Shown: positions 51,514 through 60,055, counted from the stretch's first letter. The stretch is DNA of 64,000 nt from JAJXZP01 sp963787185 (GCA_963787185.1 CAWBCC010000019.1:54804-118803), one strand, 5' to 3'. Notes: generated by a model not told the origin, from the letters alone. Translations and numbers: made by a program.

Positions 51514-52349
51514 TCGCTTCGCTCCCGCTTCAGTGAGAAATCGAAGGCCTTGACCGTGTGGGTCAGCTCGCCGACCGAGACGTAATCCACGCCGACGTCC
51601 CGGAGCGCGGCCAGCCGCTCCAGGGACACGTTGCCGGATGCCTCGGTCTCGACTCTTCCCGCGACCAGCTCGACCGCGCGCCGCATGGTCCCGTCGTCCA
51701 TATTGTCCAGCATGATGCGATCTATCCCCGCGGACAGCGCCTCTCGGACCTCGCTCAGATTTCTCGTCTCCACCTCGATCCGGAAGCGCTTTCCCCATTT
51801 GGAGCGCGCGAGTTCGACCGCCCGAGCGATGCTTCCCGCGGCGTCGATGTGGTTGTCCTTGATCAGGATCATGTCGTGGAGGCCCATGCGGTGATTGCCG
51901 CCGCCGCCGCAGGAGACGGCGTATTTCTGGAGCGCCCGGAGCCCGGGGAGGGTCTTCCGCGTGTCGAGTATGGCGGGCTTTCCCTTGGTCGCCGCGACGA
52001 ATAGACCCGCCTTGGTCGCGATGCCCGAGAGATGGGAGAGCAGATTCAGGGCAGTCCTCTCTCCCGCCAGCACGGATCGCAGGTCCGCGCGGACCCGGGC
52101 GACGACCTCGCCGCGCTTCAGGATGTCGCCGTCCTTGAAATAGGCCTCGAGCTCGGCCTTCCCGTCGAGCAGCTCGAAGACATGGCCGAAGGGGCCCAGG
52201 CCGCAGAGTATGCCATCGTCCTTCGACAGGAGGACGAAGACAGCTCTCTCCTTTTTCGGAAAGAGCGCCGCGCTCGTCACATCCCCCATGGAGCCGAGGT
52301 CCTCGGCCAGGGCTCTCGCGATCAATCCGTGGTAATCTTTTGTCGTCAT
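51510..52349 (-). CDS. nadC: Nicotinate-nucleotide pyrophosphorylase (carboxylating)
   Basis: 279 residues from ATG 52349 with GGAAGG upstream. Features: 'ALAEDLGSMGDVTSAALFP' N-terminus, 'ERTALNLLSHLSGIAT', 'AILDTRKTLPGLRALQKYAVSCGGGGNHRMGLHDMILIKDNH' (segmented), and 'DRIMLDNMDDGTMRRAV', 'EASGNVSLERL'. These are the PRPP- and quinolinate-binding residues of NadC. It makes NaMN from quinolinate and PRPP. It is the first gene of the nadCAB operon; no NiaR- or NrtR-like site was recognised upstream. Confidence 0.96.
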   Translation of the reverse strand: MTTKDYHGLIARALAEDLGSMGDVTSAALFPKKERAVFVLLSKDDGILCGLGPFGHVFELLDGKAELEAYFKDGDILKRGEVVARVRADLRSVLAGERTALNLLSHLSGIATKAGLFVAATKGKPAILDTRKTLPGLRALQKYAVSCGGGGNHRMGLHDMILIKDNHIDAAGSIARAVELARSKWGKRFRIEVETRNLSEVREALSAGIDRIMLDNMDDGTMRRAVELVAGRVETEASGNVSLERLAALRDVGVDYVSVGELTHTVKAFDFSLKRERSE

Positions 52350-52449
52350 CGTGCCTTCCGCCGATTCATGGTCTTCCCGTCGGAGCGTGATTATAGCAGC
52401 TCCGCGGCGCCGCAAGAATGCCCTGCCGGAGCGATTCGGGGAAAGCTTC

Positions 52450-53937
52450 CTATTTTATTCCTTCGATTTTGGTGGCGCTCTTGAAATGGTAGGCCAGGGC
52501 GAAGCTGCTCTCGAACCACCAGGTGCCATCCCTCTCGCAGGCCGAAGGCTCGACCGAAAGATCGAAAGCCCCGCTCTGCCAGCGGAGATTGAGGCCGAAC
52601 TGACCGAAGAACTCCCAGGGCGCGTTCTGGACGGTCTGATCGTAGGGTGTCACGATGAGGTTGGCCTCGGTGTTCTTGCCCAGGAGGAGAATGTCGGTGC
52701 CGATGCGCAGGCCCGAGAGGCCGAGCTCCTGCCCGGCGAGGAGCCGGAACCACAGGGCCCCGGGACCGTAGGGACTCGTGAGCGGAATCAGGGCGGCGAT
52801 GCCGTTCGAGTCGAGCATGTACCTGTAGATGCAGCGCTCGAGGGGATCCGCATCGTTGATGCCACCCTGTCCGGCGGCGCTGAAATTGCCCCAGAGGTAC
52901 TGGGTGTAGCCGGCCTCGAAGTAGAGATCCGCGGCGCCGAATCCCGTGGCGGTCCTGTATTTTCCGCCCAGGACGAAGGCGGGTATGGTGGGCGTGTCGG
53001 TGTCGCCGATTCCTATGGGATTGGGGTTGAAGGCATCGAAGCCGCCCTGGAGCGAGAGGGCCAGGGCCGAACTCGGCGTCCAGTCCACGCTCCACAAGAA
53101 GGTTTCGTTGTTGGGCATCACGCTGCCCTGGTGCCAGAACATGATGGGCAGGAAGTCCGTCACCGTGAAGCGGTTGTTGCTCCGCGCCAGCATCATGTTT
53201 TCGGCGATGCGCACGCTCAGCCGGCCGAAATCCCAGGAGAGCGAGTGATAAGTCTCGATTATGGCGGTGGGGTCGGCGGAGTCGTACCAGCCGTAGGGAG
53301 TCGTTCCCGGTGTCACCCCGGCGTTGATGTCGACATCGTTTCCATCCCAGGACTCGATCGCGTCCTGGGACGAGATCATGTAATCGAAGGTCAGCGGACC
53401 GAGCCGGACCCGGGCGCGGAAGGCGTCGAGGTAGGGCAGGCGGTCCGAGGGGAAGATGCTTCCCTGGAGGATCCCGCCGTAGTCCACCTTGTCGCGGCCG
53501 ATGCTCAGATCCAGGGCCGGACTGGTCCACGAGAGCACGCCTCGGCTGATGGAATTGAAGGAGATCGGGAAGGAACCGTCCGAGCTTATGGGGAGGTTGT
53601 TCGAGGGGAAGTAGCCATCCAGGGAGCTGTCGAATTTCCTCTGCAAGTTTACGGTGAAACCGAGGGACAGACCCCGGACCCTGCCCAGATCGACGGAGTA
53701 GGCGATAAAGGGCGGCATATCGAGGTAGTTTCGCGTGAAGTCGATGCCGTTGTTGTACTGGTAGGGCTCCACCATCTCGTCGGCGCTACGATAGGTATAT
53801 TCGGCGGCGACGTCCAGCGCCGTGCGCAGGTACAGACCCTCTCCCGCCGGCTCCGGCGCGGCGGTCTGCGCCCCAGCGGCCAGAGCGGCGGCGGCAAAGA
53901 CCGCGATACAGAAAAAGGCACTCGGGCTCGAACGCAT
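52450..53937 (-). CDS. Large outer-membrane beta-barrel protein
   Basis: 495 residues with a signal peptide (ALAAGAQ). The mature protein alternates strands throughout ('GLYLRTALDVAAEYTYRSAD', 'SLGFTVNLQRKFDSS', 'ALDLSIGRDKVDYGGILQG', 'LTFDYMISSQDAIESWDG'), with the last strand 'WFESSFALAYHFKSATKIEGIK'. The size would fit a 16-22-strand porin. The 'DKVDYGGILQG' segment recalls capsule-assembly Wzi or TP0156-like treponemal porins but the match is weak. It stands alone after nadC on the same strand, about 100 bp upstream of it. Confidence 0.7.
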   Translation of the reverse strand: MRSSPSAFFCIAVFAAAALAAGAQTAAPEPAGEGLYLRTALDVAAEYTYRSADEMVEPYQYNNGIDFTRNYLDMPPFIAYSVDLGRVRGLSLGFTVNLQRKFDSSLDGYFPSNNLPISSDGSFPISFNSISRGVLSWTSPALDLSIGRDKVDYGGILQGSIFPSDRLPYLDAFRARVRLGPLTFDYMISSQDAIESWDGNDVDINAGVTPGTTPYGWYDSADPTAIIETYHSLSWDFGRLSVRIAENMMLARSNNRFTVTDFLPIMFWHQGSVMPNNETFLWSVDWTPSSALALSLQGGFDAFNPNPIGIGDTDTPTIPAFVLGGKYRTATGFGAADLYFEAGYTQYLWGNFSAAGQGGINDADPLERCIYRYMLDSNGIAALIPLTSPYGPGALWFRLLAGQELGLSGLRIGTDILLLGKNTEANLIVTPYDQTVQNAPWEFFGQFGLNLRWQSGAFDLSVEPSACERDGTWWFESSFALAYHFKSATKIEGIK

Positions 53938-54040
53938 GACGACCTCCGCATTGTTTTACAATCGGAAGCTTGGCGGGAGGACTTAAGGGCCCTGCAATGC
54001 GATCCTGGGACGATGGAAAGAGGAGAATCCGAGAATTGGC

Positions 54041-54604
54041 TCAGTTCAGCGCGTTCTTCAGCTCCCAATAGGTCTTGGTGCCTTTTATGTCATCATTCGA
54101 TCGCGCCCGATCGAAGGCCGTTCTTCCCGTGCTGTCCTTTACTTTTTCGTTCGCGCCGGCCCTCAGGAGCGTCGCGATCACCTCCGGGTTGTCGTTGAAG
54201 CTCGCCGCGCAGATCAGGGCGGTCCAGCCCTGCCCTTTGCTCCGGGCGTTCACGTCCGCGCCGGCCTTCAGAAGAGCGGAGATCACTTCGGGGTTCGCGT
54301 TGATCAAGGCGGCGCACATCAGCGGGGTCGATCCGTCGTCGGCACGAGCGTCGACCTTCGCTCCGGCTTTCAAAAGCACATTGAGCACCTCGGGGTTTTG
54401 ATTGTACCGCGCCGCGTACATGAGGGGAGTCCAGCCGTTCGCGGGGTCCCGCGCGTTCACGTCCGCGCCCTTGTCGACGGCGGCTTTCACGTCCTGAAGG
54501 GATCCGGTCTTGACGAGCTCGAAGAGGTCCGCCTGCTGTGCATATGCCGACGCGAGCGCGGCAAGGAATGCGAGAGCCAGAGAGAAACGGGGGATCTTAT
54601 TCAT
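54041..54604 (-). CDS. Secreted ankyrin-repeat protein
   Basis: 187 residues. Signal peptide cleaved at AYAQ (about residue 22). Four ankyrin repeats follow with a regular ~36-residue period, e.g. 'GWTPLMYAARYNQNPEVLNVLLKAGAKVDAR' (split), 'GSTPLMCAALINANPEVISALLKAGADVNAR' (split). The last repeat ends 'GRTAFDRARSNDDIKG'. The unusual NPEV in each repeat is shared with the protein at 59417-59971, its paralogue. It is periplasmic by prediction, probably a protein-binding scaffold; partner unknown. Divergent from the Nramp-like gene. Confidence 0.88.
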   Translation of the reverse strand: MNKIPRFSLALAFLAALASAYAQQADLFELVKTGSLQDVKAAVDKGADVNARDPANGWTPLMYAARYNQNPEVLNVLLKAGAKVDARADDGSTPLMCAALINANPEVISALLKAGADVNARSKGQGWTALICAASFNDNPEVIATLLRAGANEKVKDSTGRTAFDRARSNDDIKGTKTYWELKNALN

Positions 54605-54804
54605 GTTGTCCCTCCATGGCTAATATACCCCAAGGAGAGCGGGCCGCAAAAATGCGGCAAACATTAGGCCGCCGTATTCCGCGGCGGACGCTTCGGAAAA
54701 CTTTGCATTTTCAGAGCGTTTCCCCCTTTTCACTTCCCCGCTAAAACGCTAGATTCGCCGTGGTTCGGGTTCGGTTTTCCCAAGACCGGCCGATCCGGGA
54801 GCGT

Positions 54805-54970
54805 CCGCACGGCGCTTCATCCCTATTCCGAAAGGAGGATTCCCGTGGATCCATCAAGCAGCGATACCGAAAGCCCCTTAGATGATCCTGGTGAATCACC
54901 GCGTCGATTCGCGGATGAGCGTGCCGAACCTCCTTTCTTCCTGACCGGTCAAACCCGCCCGTAGCGCGAT
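54805..54970 (+). ncRNA. Structured leader RNA, candidate riboswitch of the Nramp-like operon
   Basis: The 500-bp gap before the Nramp-like gene contains dense complementary segments. GCGCT (54812-54816) pairs with AGCGC (54963-54967), closing a domain. Inside are a GAAA-tetraloop hairpin (about 54819-54840), a stem of GGATCCATCAAG with CTTAGATGATCC (54848-54859 / 54877-54888), CCGCG/CGCGG (54899-54914), and GGTGAATC (54890-54897) and CCGAACC (54924-54930) in single-strand or loop positions. The order GGATCCA, GGTGAATC, CCGAACC, CCCGTAGCG recalls the c-di-AMP (ydaO/yuaA) riboswitch, but the match is partial with an insertion near 54931-54944. The class is uncertain; regulation by RNA structure is the safer claim. 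Confidence 0.4.
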
Positions 54971-54975
54971 AGCAG

Positions 54976-55000
54976 GCATCGCGACGTTAGTCGCGGATGA
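54976..55000 (+). other. Hairpin just after the leader domain
   Basis: CATCGCGAC, loop GTTA, GTCGCGGATG: nine pairs with one bulged G (54977-54999). No U-run follows, so it is more likely part of the expression platform than a terminator. Confidence 0.5.
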
Positions 55001-55029
55001 AATACTTCGAGTATTCGTCACCCTGCCGA

Positions 55030-55107
55030 GCCTCCAGGGGTCGGCCCGAGGGGAAAGGTTCTTCGGAACCCCCGTCCGCCTTCGCCGACACTACCCTCGA
55101 TGGAGGC
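55030..55107 (+). promoter_or_regulatory. Possible anti-Shine-Dalgarno sequestration element
   Basis: GCCTCCA (55030-55036) is a perfect 7-nt complement of TGGAGGC (55101-55107), which contains the GGAGG ribosome-binding site of the Nramp-like gene (TTG start at 55114). Pairing would hide the site. Combined with the leader domain upstream this would allow translational switching. Confidence 0.45.
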
Positions 55108-55113
55108 ACTCGA

Positions 55114-56793
55114 TTGACTCTCCTCACACGATTCGTATTTACGACGGAGCGCTGGAAAAAGGCTATAAAGCTGTTCCTGGTCCTGGCCGGCCCGGGGCTC
55201 ATCGTCATGATCGCAGACAACGACGCGGGCGGCATCACGACCTATGCCGCGACCGGCGCCCAGTTCGGGAGCAACCTCAATTGGTTTCTTCTGCTTCTTC
55301 TTCCCGTCGCGTATTTCGTCCAGGAAATGACGGCTCGGCTCGGCGCGGTCACCAAGCACGGCCACGCCGAGGCGATCTTCAGCTCCTTCGGCGTCTTCTG
55401 GGGATGGTTCTCCCTCCTCGATCTCGTCATGACGGACTGGCTCACCCAAGTGACCGAGTTCAGCGGCATGACCTCGGCCTTGAGCATTTTCGGAATACCG
55501 AGGGCGATCACGGTAATAGGCGTTCTCGTGCTGATGAGCGCTATCATTCTCACGGGCAAATACTGGACCTGGGAAAAGATCACTCTCCTCTTTTGCGCCC
55601 TCAATCTGATCTATATTCCCCTGGCCTTTTGGGTGCATCCCGATCCCCATGCCCTGCTCGCCGGCTTCAAACCCAACATACCCGGCGGCTTCAGCAACAA
55701 TTTCTTCTTCTTCATTATGGCCAACATCGGGACCACCATCGCGCCATGGATGATCTTCTTCCAGCAGAGCGCGACCGTGGACAAGGGCCTGCAGGAAAAG
55801 GACCTCAAGTGGGCCAGGATCGACACCTTCGTCGGCTCGATCCTGACCGTGGTGACGGCCATCGTCATAGTCATCGTGACCGGAACCCTGCTGTACGGGC
55901 TGCCCATCAATGACGCCGCTCAGGCGGCGAAAGTGATATCCAAAACCAACCACCTGTGGGGCGCCTTCATGGCCATCGGCCTTTTCGACGCGGGGCTCCT
56001 CGGCGCGCTCTGCATTTCCCTGGCCTCTTCGTGGGCCTGGGGCGAGGTCTTCGGCTTCGCCCACTCGCTGAACCGCAAGGTCAAGGACGCGCCCTGGTTC
56101 TACGTGCTCTACCTTCTGTTCCTGGCCGGAGCCGGCATGGTCGTCCTGATCCCGCACGCGCCTCTCGTTCTCATAACGCTCTTCGTCCAGGTCATCGCAG
56201 TGACGCTCCTGCCCTCGGCCCTGGTCTTCCTGCTCCTCCTTCTCAACGACAGGCAGATCGTCGGCAAGTTCAAGAACACGCGCGCCCAGAACATCATCGT
56301 CGGTTTCATCATCATAGCCATCATCATCCTGTCCACGCTGTACGCCGTCAGCGCCATCTTCCCGTCGTGGTTCGCGGATAAGGGGCCGGCGATCCCCTTC
56401 TTCGCGCGCCTCCTCGGCGGCGTTCCGTTCTGGTGCGCGATCGCTCTCGTCGCGGCGATCGTCATTCTATTCGCGGCGGTGAAGCCCGCGAGAGTGGCGG
56501 CGGCCCCGATCGGTCGAGCCGTCAACGCGGGCTTCGACCGGTTGCGCGCTTTCGTTCTCGTACTCTTGTGGCCGCTGGGCAAGCTCCTGGGCTTCGTTTT
56601 CCGGCCCCTCGGCGCTCTGGCCTGGAAGGTAGGGCTCGGAAGGAGGGTCCAGGAAATCGGCAGGAGATACAAAATCCCGACGATCAGGATGACGGGTGCG
56701 GTCAAATTCTGTCTCCTGATGCTGCGCCTGTATCTCTTGGGCCTGGTAGGCCTCCTGGTCTTCAGGTTCGTGTTGACCCTCGCGGGGAAATAG
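55114..56793 (+). CDS. Nramp-family cation transporter with atypical metal site
   Basis: 559 residues from TTG 55114, eight bases after GGAGG (an upstream in-frame ATG at 54997 lies in the leader hairpin and lacks an RBS). Eleven or more hydrophobic helices. TM1 reads 'ADNDAGGITTYAATGAQFG', where canonical Nramp has DPGN; the Asp is kept but Asn is Gly. TM6 reads 'IGTTIAPWMIFFQQS', where canonical is xMPHxxxxxS; the metal-binding Met is Ala and His is Trp. Such loss of the sulfur ligand is known from Nramp-related Mg2+ transporters. The C-terminus has extra helices and an Arg-rich loop. The partner gene 10 bp downstream carries MgtE_N and CBS domains, supporting Mg2+ or similar as substrate. 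Confidence 0.82.
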   Translation: MTLLTRFVFTTERWKKAIKLFLVLAGPGLIVMIADNDAGGITTYAATGAQFGSNLNWFLLLLLPVAYFVQEMTARLGAVTKHGHAEAIFSSFGVFWGWFSLLDLVMTDWLTQVTEFSGMTSALSIFGIPRAITVIGVLVLMSAIILTGKYWTWEKITLLFCALNLIYIPLAFWVHPDPHALLAGFKPNIPGGFSNNFFFFIMANIGTTIAPWMIFFQQSATVDKGLQEKDLKWARIDTFVGSILTVVTAIVIVIVTGTLLYGLPINDAAQAAKVISKTNHLWGAFMAIGLFDAGLLGALCISLASSWAWGEVFGFAHSLNRKVKDAPWFYVLYLLFLAGAGMVVLIPHAPLVLITLFVQVIAVTLLPSALVFLLLLLNDRQIVGKFKNTRAQNIIVGFIIIAIIILSTLYAVSAIFPSWFADKGPAIPFFARLLGGVPFWCAIALVAAIVILFAAVKPARVAAAPIGRAVNAGFDRLRAFVLVLLWPLGKLLGFVFRPLGALAWKVGLGRRVQEIGRRYKIPTIRMTGAVKFCLLMLRLYLLGLVGLLVFRFVLTLAGK

Positions 56794-56803
56794 GAGCGTC
56801 GTC

Positions 56804-58069
56804 ATGGCCAACGAAATTCTCAAGAACGGCAGCGTCAGGAAGACCTGGCGCCTGCAGGATATTCTCGGCGTCAGAGTCACCCGGCACGGCAGGAAGATCG
56901 GCAGGCTCGACGACTTCATTTTCACCGAGGAGGGGCCGATCCCTCACATCAGCGATGTGCTGGTTCACCGCAGCTTCGGCAATCCCCAGCTTCTCGTCCC
57001 CGTCGATCGCATCGTCGACCTCGGAGAAAAGGCTCTGGAGCTCGCCCTCGACGATATCGCGGCCTTCGAGATGCCGCACCTGCGCGAAAACACGCTCCTC
57101 GTGAAGGATTTCATCCTGTACAAGAAGGTGATCGACATGGAGGACCGGGAGGTTTCCATGGTCCTCGACATGACCATCCTTCAGGTCAATAAGAAGTTCT
57201 ACATCAGCGAAGTCGATTTCGGGCGGCGCAGCCTGTACCGCAGACTCGGGTTCCTGTGGCTGGCCGATCTCCTCTCGATCAAGGACGAGGTCGTTTCCTG
57301 GTCTTATGTCCAGCCCCTGCCCGCGAGCATCGGAAGCTTCAGGGGGGATGTGAAGCTCAAGGCTTTGAAAGAGCAGATCGAGGATATGCCGCCCGTGGAC
57401 CTCGCGGACATCATCGAAGAGCTCGATGCCTCCCAACGGGAAGCCGTCCTGAGCCAGCTCGATACGGAGGACGCCTCCGACGCTCTCGAAGAGATCGACC
57501 CGAACGTCCAGCGCGAGATCCTCTCCACCATGGACGCCGCGACCGCCGCGAAACTGATCGGTCTCATGACTCCCGCCCAGGCCGCGGATGTCATCGCCGT
57601 TCTGCCCTACGAGGACAAGCAGAAGATCGTTTCCCGTCTGGACGAGGACTTGCGGGAGAAGATTACGGCGATCATGGACCAGCAGGACGAGTTCATCTTC
57701 AACTACGCGACCGATCGCTACATTCTGCTGCCCGCGGATAGGAAGGTCGGCGACGTCGAGGACAACTACGCCAGGATCGCCAAAGACAAGGACGTGGCCA
57801 TGTACATTTACGTCGAGGGATCCGAGGGCGAGGTCGCGGGGGTGGTGGATATCAAGGAAATCCTCAAGGCCGATGAATCCGCCGCCCTCCGCGACATCAT
57901 GAGCGAAAACATAGTCAGCCTCGGGCCGACCGATACTCTCCGGGACGCCTACGAGCTCTTCCAGCGCTACGGCTTCCGGGCGGTGCCGATCCTCGACGAG
58001 ACGAGACGAATCCTCGGCGTGATCGTCTACAAGGACGTCATGGGCCTCAAACATCGCTTCGTGGCCTAG
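56804..58069 (+). CDS. Soluble PRC-barrel / MgtE_N / CBS-pair protein
   Basis: 421 residues, no transmembrane helix. Residues 15-185 resemble two PRC-barrel-like beta units ('LQDILGVRVTRHGRKIGRLDDFIF', 'VLDMTILQVNKKFYISEVDF'). Residues 215-320 form the MgtE N-terminal superhelix ('LADIIEELDASQREAVLSQLD', 'ASDALEEIDPNVQREILSTMD', 'AADVIAVLPYEDKQKIVSRLD'). The last 115 residues are a CBS pair ('DIMSENIVSLGPTDTLRDAYELF', 'FRAVPILDETRRILGVI'). In MgtE these domains sense Mg2+ and gate the channel in cis; here the pore is absent, so they probably regulate the Nramp-like transporter in trans. It is the second gene of that operon. Confidence 0.85.
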   Translation: MANEILKNGSVRKTWRLQDILGVRVTRHGRKIGRLDDFIFTEEGPIPHISDVLVHRSFGNPQLLVPVDRIVDLGEKALELALDDIAAFEMPHLRENTLLVKDFILYKKVIDMEDREVSMVLDMTILQVNKKFYISEVDFGRRSLYRRLGFLWLADLLSIKDEVVSWSYVQPLPASIGSFRGDVKLKALKEQIEDMPPVDLADIIEELDASQREAVLSQLDTEDASDALEEIDPNVQREILSTMDAATAAKLIGLMTPAQAADVIAVLPYEDKQKIVSRLDEDLREKITAIMDQQDEFIFNYATDRYILLPADRKVGDVEDNYARIAKDKDVAMYIYVEGSEGEVAGVVDIKEILKADESAALRDIMSENIVSLGPTDTLRDAYELFQRYGFRAVPILDETRRILGVIVYKDVMGLKHRFVA

Positions 58070-58144
58070 GGGCCGTCCAAAAAGGGCAAAAGCCTCGCCC
58101 GATGCTCGATTTTTCTCGCCTCCTCTGCGATACTGATTGATCAA

Positions 58145-59398
58145 ATGAACTTTGCGTCCGGACGAGGCAGGAGACGAGCCTCCATTCGCTCGAAGGCGGC
58201 GAGGGCGGCCTTGGTCTTCTTAGGCGCTCTGGCGTCGGGAGCGGCGCCCCTGTCGGCCCTGGATCTGAGCGTCCTCCCTGGCGATGTCCGCATCGAGGCG
58301 CGGGCCGAGGGCGGCTACGATTTATTCGTCAGGGCCAAGCCCGACATAGCCTCCATACTGCTCACGGAGACCACCAAGGACCCGGCCATGAAGGCGGACA
58401 ATTTCGCCTATCGTGCGACCGAACGCAACGACGTCAATGGCGCGGAAAAGCGGCTCCTCAATGGGAAGCTCCTGCCCCCCGAGAAGGGGCTCTATTCCCT
58501 CATATCTTCTACGGTCATGTCCGATCCCACGTTTGGCAGGGCCTTCCGCATACTCATTCCGCCGGTAGTGGTCTACGGCTATCCTTGGAGCCGTTCGGGA
58601 TCGGTCGCGGTGGGCAAGGGCACCTTCGTCAATATCCGCGCCTTCCAAAAGCCCTACGCCGACTACACCGGCGCCTTTGCCGACAATCCCTACGAAATCA
58701 CGGTCATGGCCATCACCAGGGAGGAAGCTCCGCCTCCACCCTTGCCCCCTCCGACTCCGCCCGCTCCGACTCCGCTCCCCGCCGAAGCGCCGGCACCTCA
58801 TCCAGGCTTATACGACCCCGCGACCGTGGCCGCCTTCACCGCAGTGGCCAAGGCGACGAAGGGGAAGACGGCCTACGTGCCCGGGGACGGCTCGACTTCG
58901 GACCAAATCGCCGGACTCATCGACGCCGCCCGGGGGGAGAACCTCGATCTCGTGGTCTGCCTCGATACCACGGGGAGCATGGACCCCTACTTCGAGGACC
59001 TGAGGGCCAGGCTCGGTCCTCTCATCCGCGAAAAAACCGCTCGGTTCAAGAGCTTCCGCGTCGGTCTCATGCTCTTCAAGGACTACTGGCCGGACGAGTA
59101 CATCACGAAGAAGATTCCGTTCATGACGGACATCGACCGCTTCGTCGGCTACATAAAGGCGATCACTCCCTACGGAGGAGGAGACATACCCGAGGCGGTC
59201 CACGAGGGGCTGTACGCCGCCGCGACCGAGTACGACTGGAAGGCGGACAAGCGTCTCGTCATCCTGGTCGGCGACGCCCCTCCGCACCCCATCCCTCGGG
59301 GCAAGATCACCTTCGAGGACGTCGTGACGGCGGCCGCGGCGCACGACATCGAGATGGATGTCCTCGTCGAGCCGATAGACTTCAAGGGCAACAAGTGA
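58145..59398 (+). CDS. Exported von Willebrand factor A domain protein
   Basis: 417 residues. An Arg-rich start and hydrophobic core ('AALVFLGALASGAAPLSALDL') form a signal peptide or anchor. Residues 40-190 are a beta-rich domain of unknown type. A Pro-rich linker (about 195-220, mostly Pro/Ala) leads to the vWA domain at 240-417 with MIDAS 'VVCLDTTGSMDPYF' (DxTxS), Thr site in 'ITPYGGGDIPEAVHEGL' and 'LVILVGDAPPHP' (Asp). It should bind a metal and a protein or surface ligand in the periplasm. It precedes the ankyrin gene by 18 bp, suggesting an operon. Confidence 0.85.
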   Translation: MNFASGRGRRRASIRSKAARAALVFLGALASGAAPLSALDLSVLPGDVRIEARAEGGYDLFVRAKPDIASILLTETTKDPAMKADNFAYRATERNDVNGAEKRLLNGKLLPPEKGLYSLISSTVMSDPTFGRAFRILIPPVVVYGYPWSRSGSVAVGKGTFVNIRAFQKPYADYTGAFADNPYEITVMAITREEAPPPPLPPPTPPAPTPLPAEAPAPHPGLYDPATVAAFTAVAKATKGKTAYVPGDGSTSDQIAGLIDAARGENLDLVVCLDTTGSMDPYFEDLRARLGPLIREKTARFKSFRVGLMLFKDYWPDEYITKKIPFMTDIDRFVGYIKAITPYGGGDIPEAVHEGLYAAATEYDWKADKRLVILVGDAPPHPIPRGKITFEDVVTAAAAHDIEMDVLVEPIDFKGNK

Positions 59399-59416
59399 GC
59401 TCGGAGGGCAGGAGAG

Positions 59417-59971
59417 ATGAGAAGAGGCAGCATGGTCGTCATCGTGGCTTTCTTCGCCGCCAGTGTGCCCGCGATGGCTCAGACGGACTTCTTCGGACTC
59501 TGCGCCTACGGCTCTCCGGGCGAGGTGCTGCAGGCGCTCAAGCAAGGAGCCGACGCGAATGCCCGTTACGCGGACGGCATGACTCCCCTCATGGCCGCCG
59601 CTTCGGACAGTCCGAATCCCGAGACGATCGCCGCGCTCCTGGAGGCCGGAGCGGACGTGAATGCGCGGGAGACCGGGTACGGCGCGACCGCGCTGATGTT
59701 CGCGGCAGCCGATAGCCGGAATCCCGATATGATCGCCGCGCTCCTGGCGGCGGGCGCGGACGTGAACGCCCGGGATGCGAACGGCCAGACGCCGCTATTC
59801 TACGCGGCGATTCTGAGCAGGAACTCGGACTTCATCACGCTTCTCCTGAACGCCGGCGCGGACCCGAAGGCGAGGGACAAATCCGGGAAGACGGCCTTCG
59901 ATTACGCGCAGGCCAACGCGAAGCTCAAAGGCACCGACGCCCTGACGCGGCTCGAAAAAGCGCGACCTTGA
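59417..59971 (+). CDS. Secreted ankyrin-repeat protein (paralogue of 54041-54604)
   Basis: 184 residues with a signal peptide (AASVPAMAQ). Ankyrin repeats: 'GMTPLMAAASDSPNPETIAALLEAGADVNAR' (split), 'ATALMFAAADSRNPDMIAALLAAGADVNAR' (split), 'GQTPLFYAAILSRNSDFITLLLNAGADPKAR' (split), ending 'GKTAFDYAQANAKLKGTDAL'. The order, length and NP(E/D) feature match the other ankyrin protein, so they are paralogues. It is 18 bp after the vWA gene; the two periplasmic proteins may interact. An RBS (GGCAGGAGAG) precedes the ATG. Confidence 0.88.
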   Translation: MRRGSMVVIVAFFAASVPAMAQTDFFGLCAYGSPGEVLQALKQGADANARYADGMTPLMAAASDSPNPETIAALLEAGADVNARETGYGATALMFAAADSRNPDMIAALLAAGADVNARDANGQTPLFYAAILSRNSDFITLLLNAGADPKARDKSGKTAFDYAQANAKLKGTDALTRLEKARP

Positions 59972-60055
59972 GGGAGCGACTGGAAGATTGCCTTTCCGGC
60001 ACGGCAACAGCGCGTCGACACGCCTCATCGTGGCCTTCCTTATTATATTTGTCGG

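Noticed and set aside
54805..54970. M-box (ykoK) or yybP-ykoY manganese riboswitch
   Set aside because: The hallmark M-box GGTGAGGCTCCT block and the yybP-ykoY GGGGAGTAG block are both absent; only a partial ydaO-like order was seen.
54997..55113. ATG 54997 as start of the Nramp-like protein
   Set aside because: It lies in the 3' arm of a leader hairpin without an RBS, and adds 39 low-hydrophobicity residues not expected in the family; TTG 55114 has GGAGG eight bases upstream.
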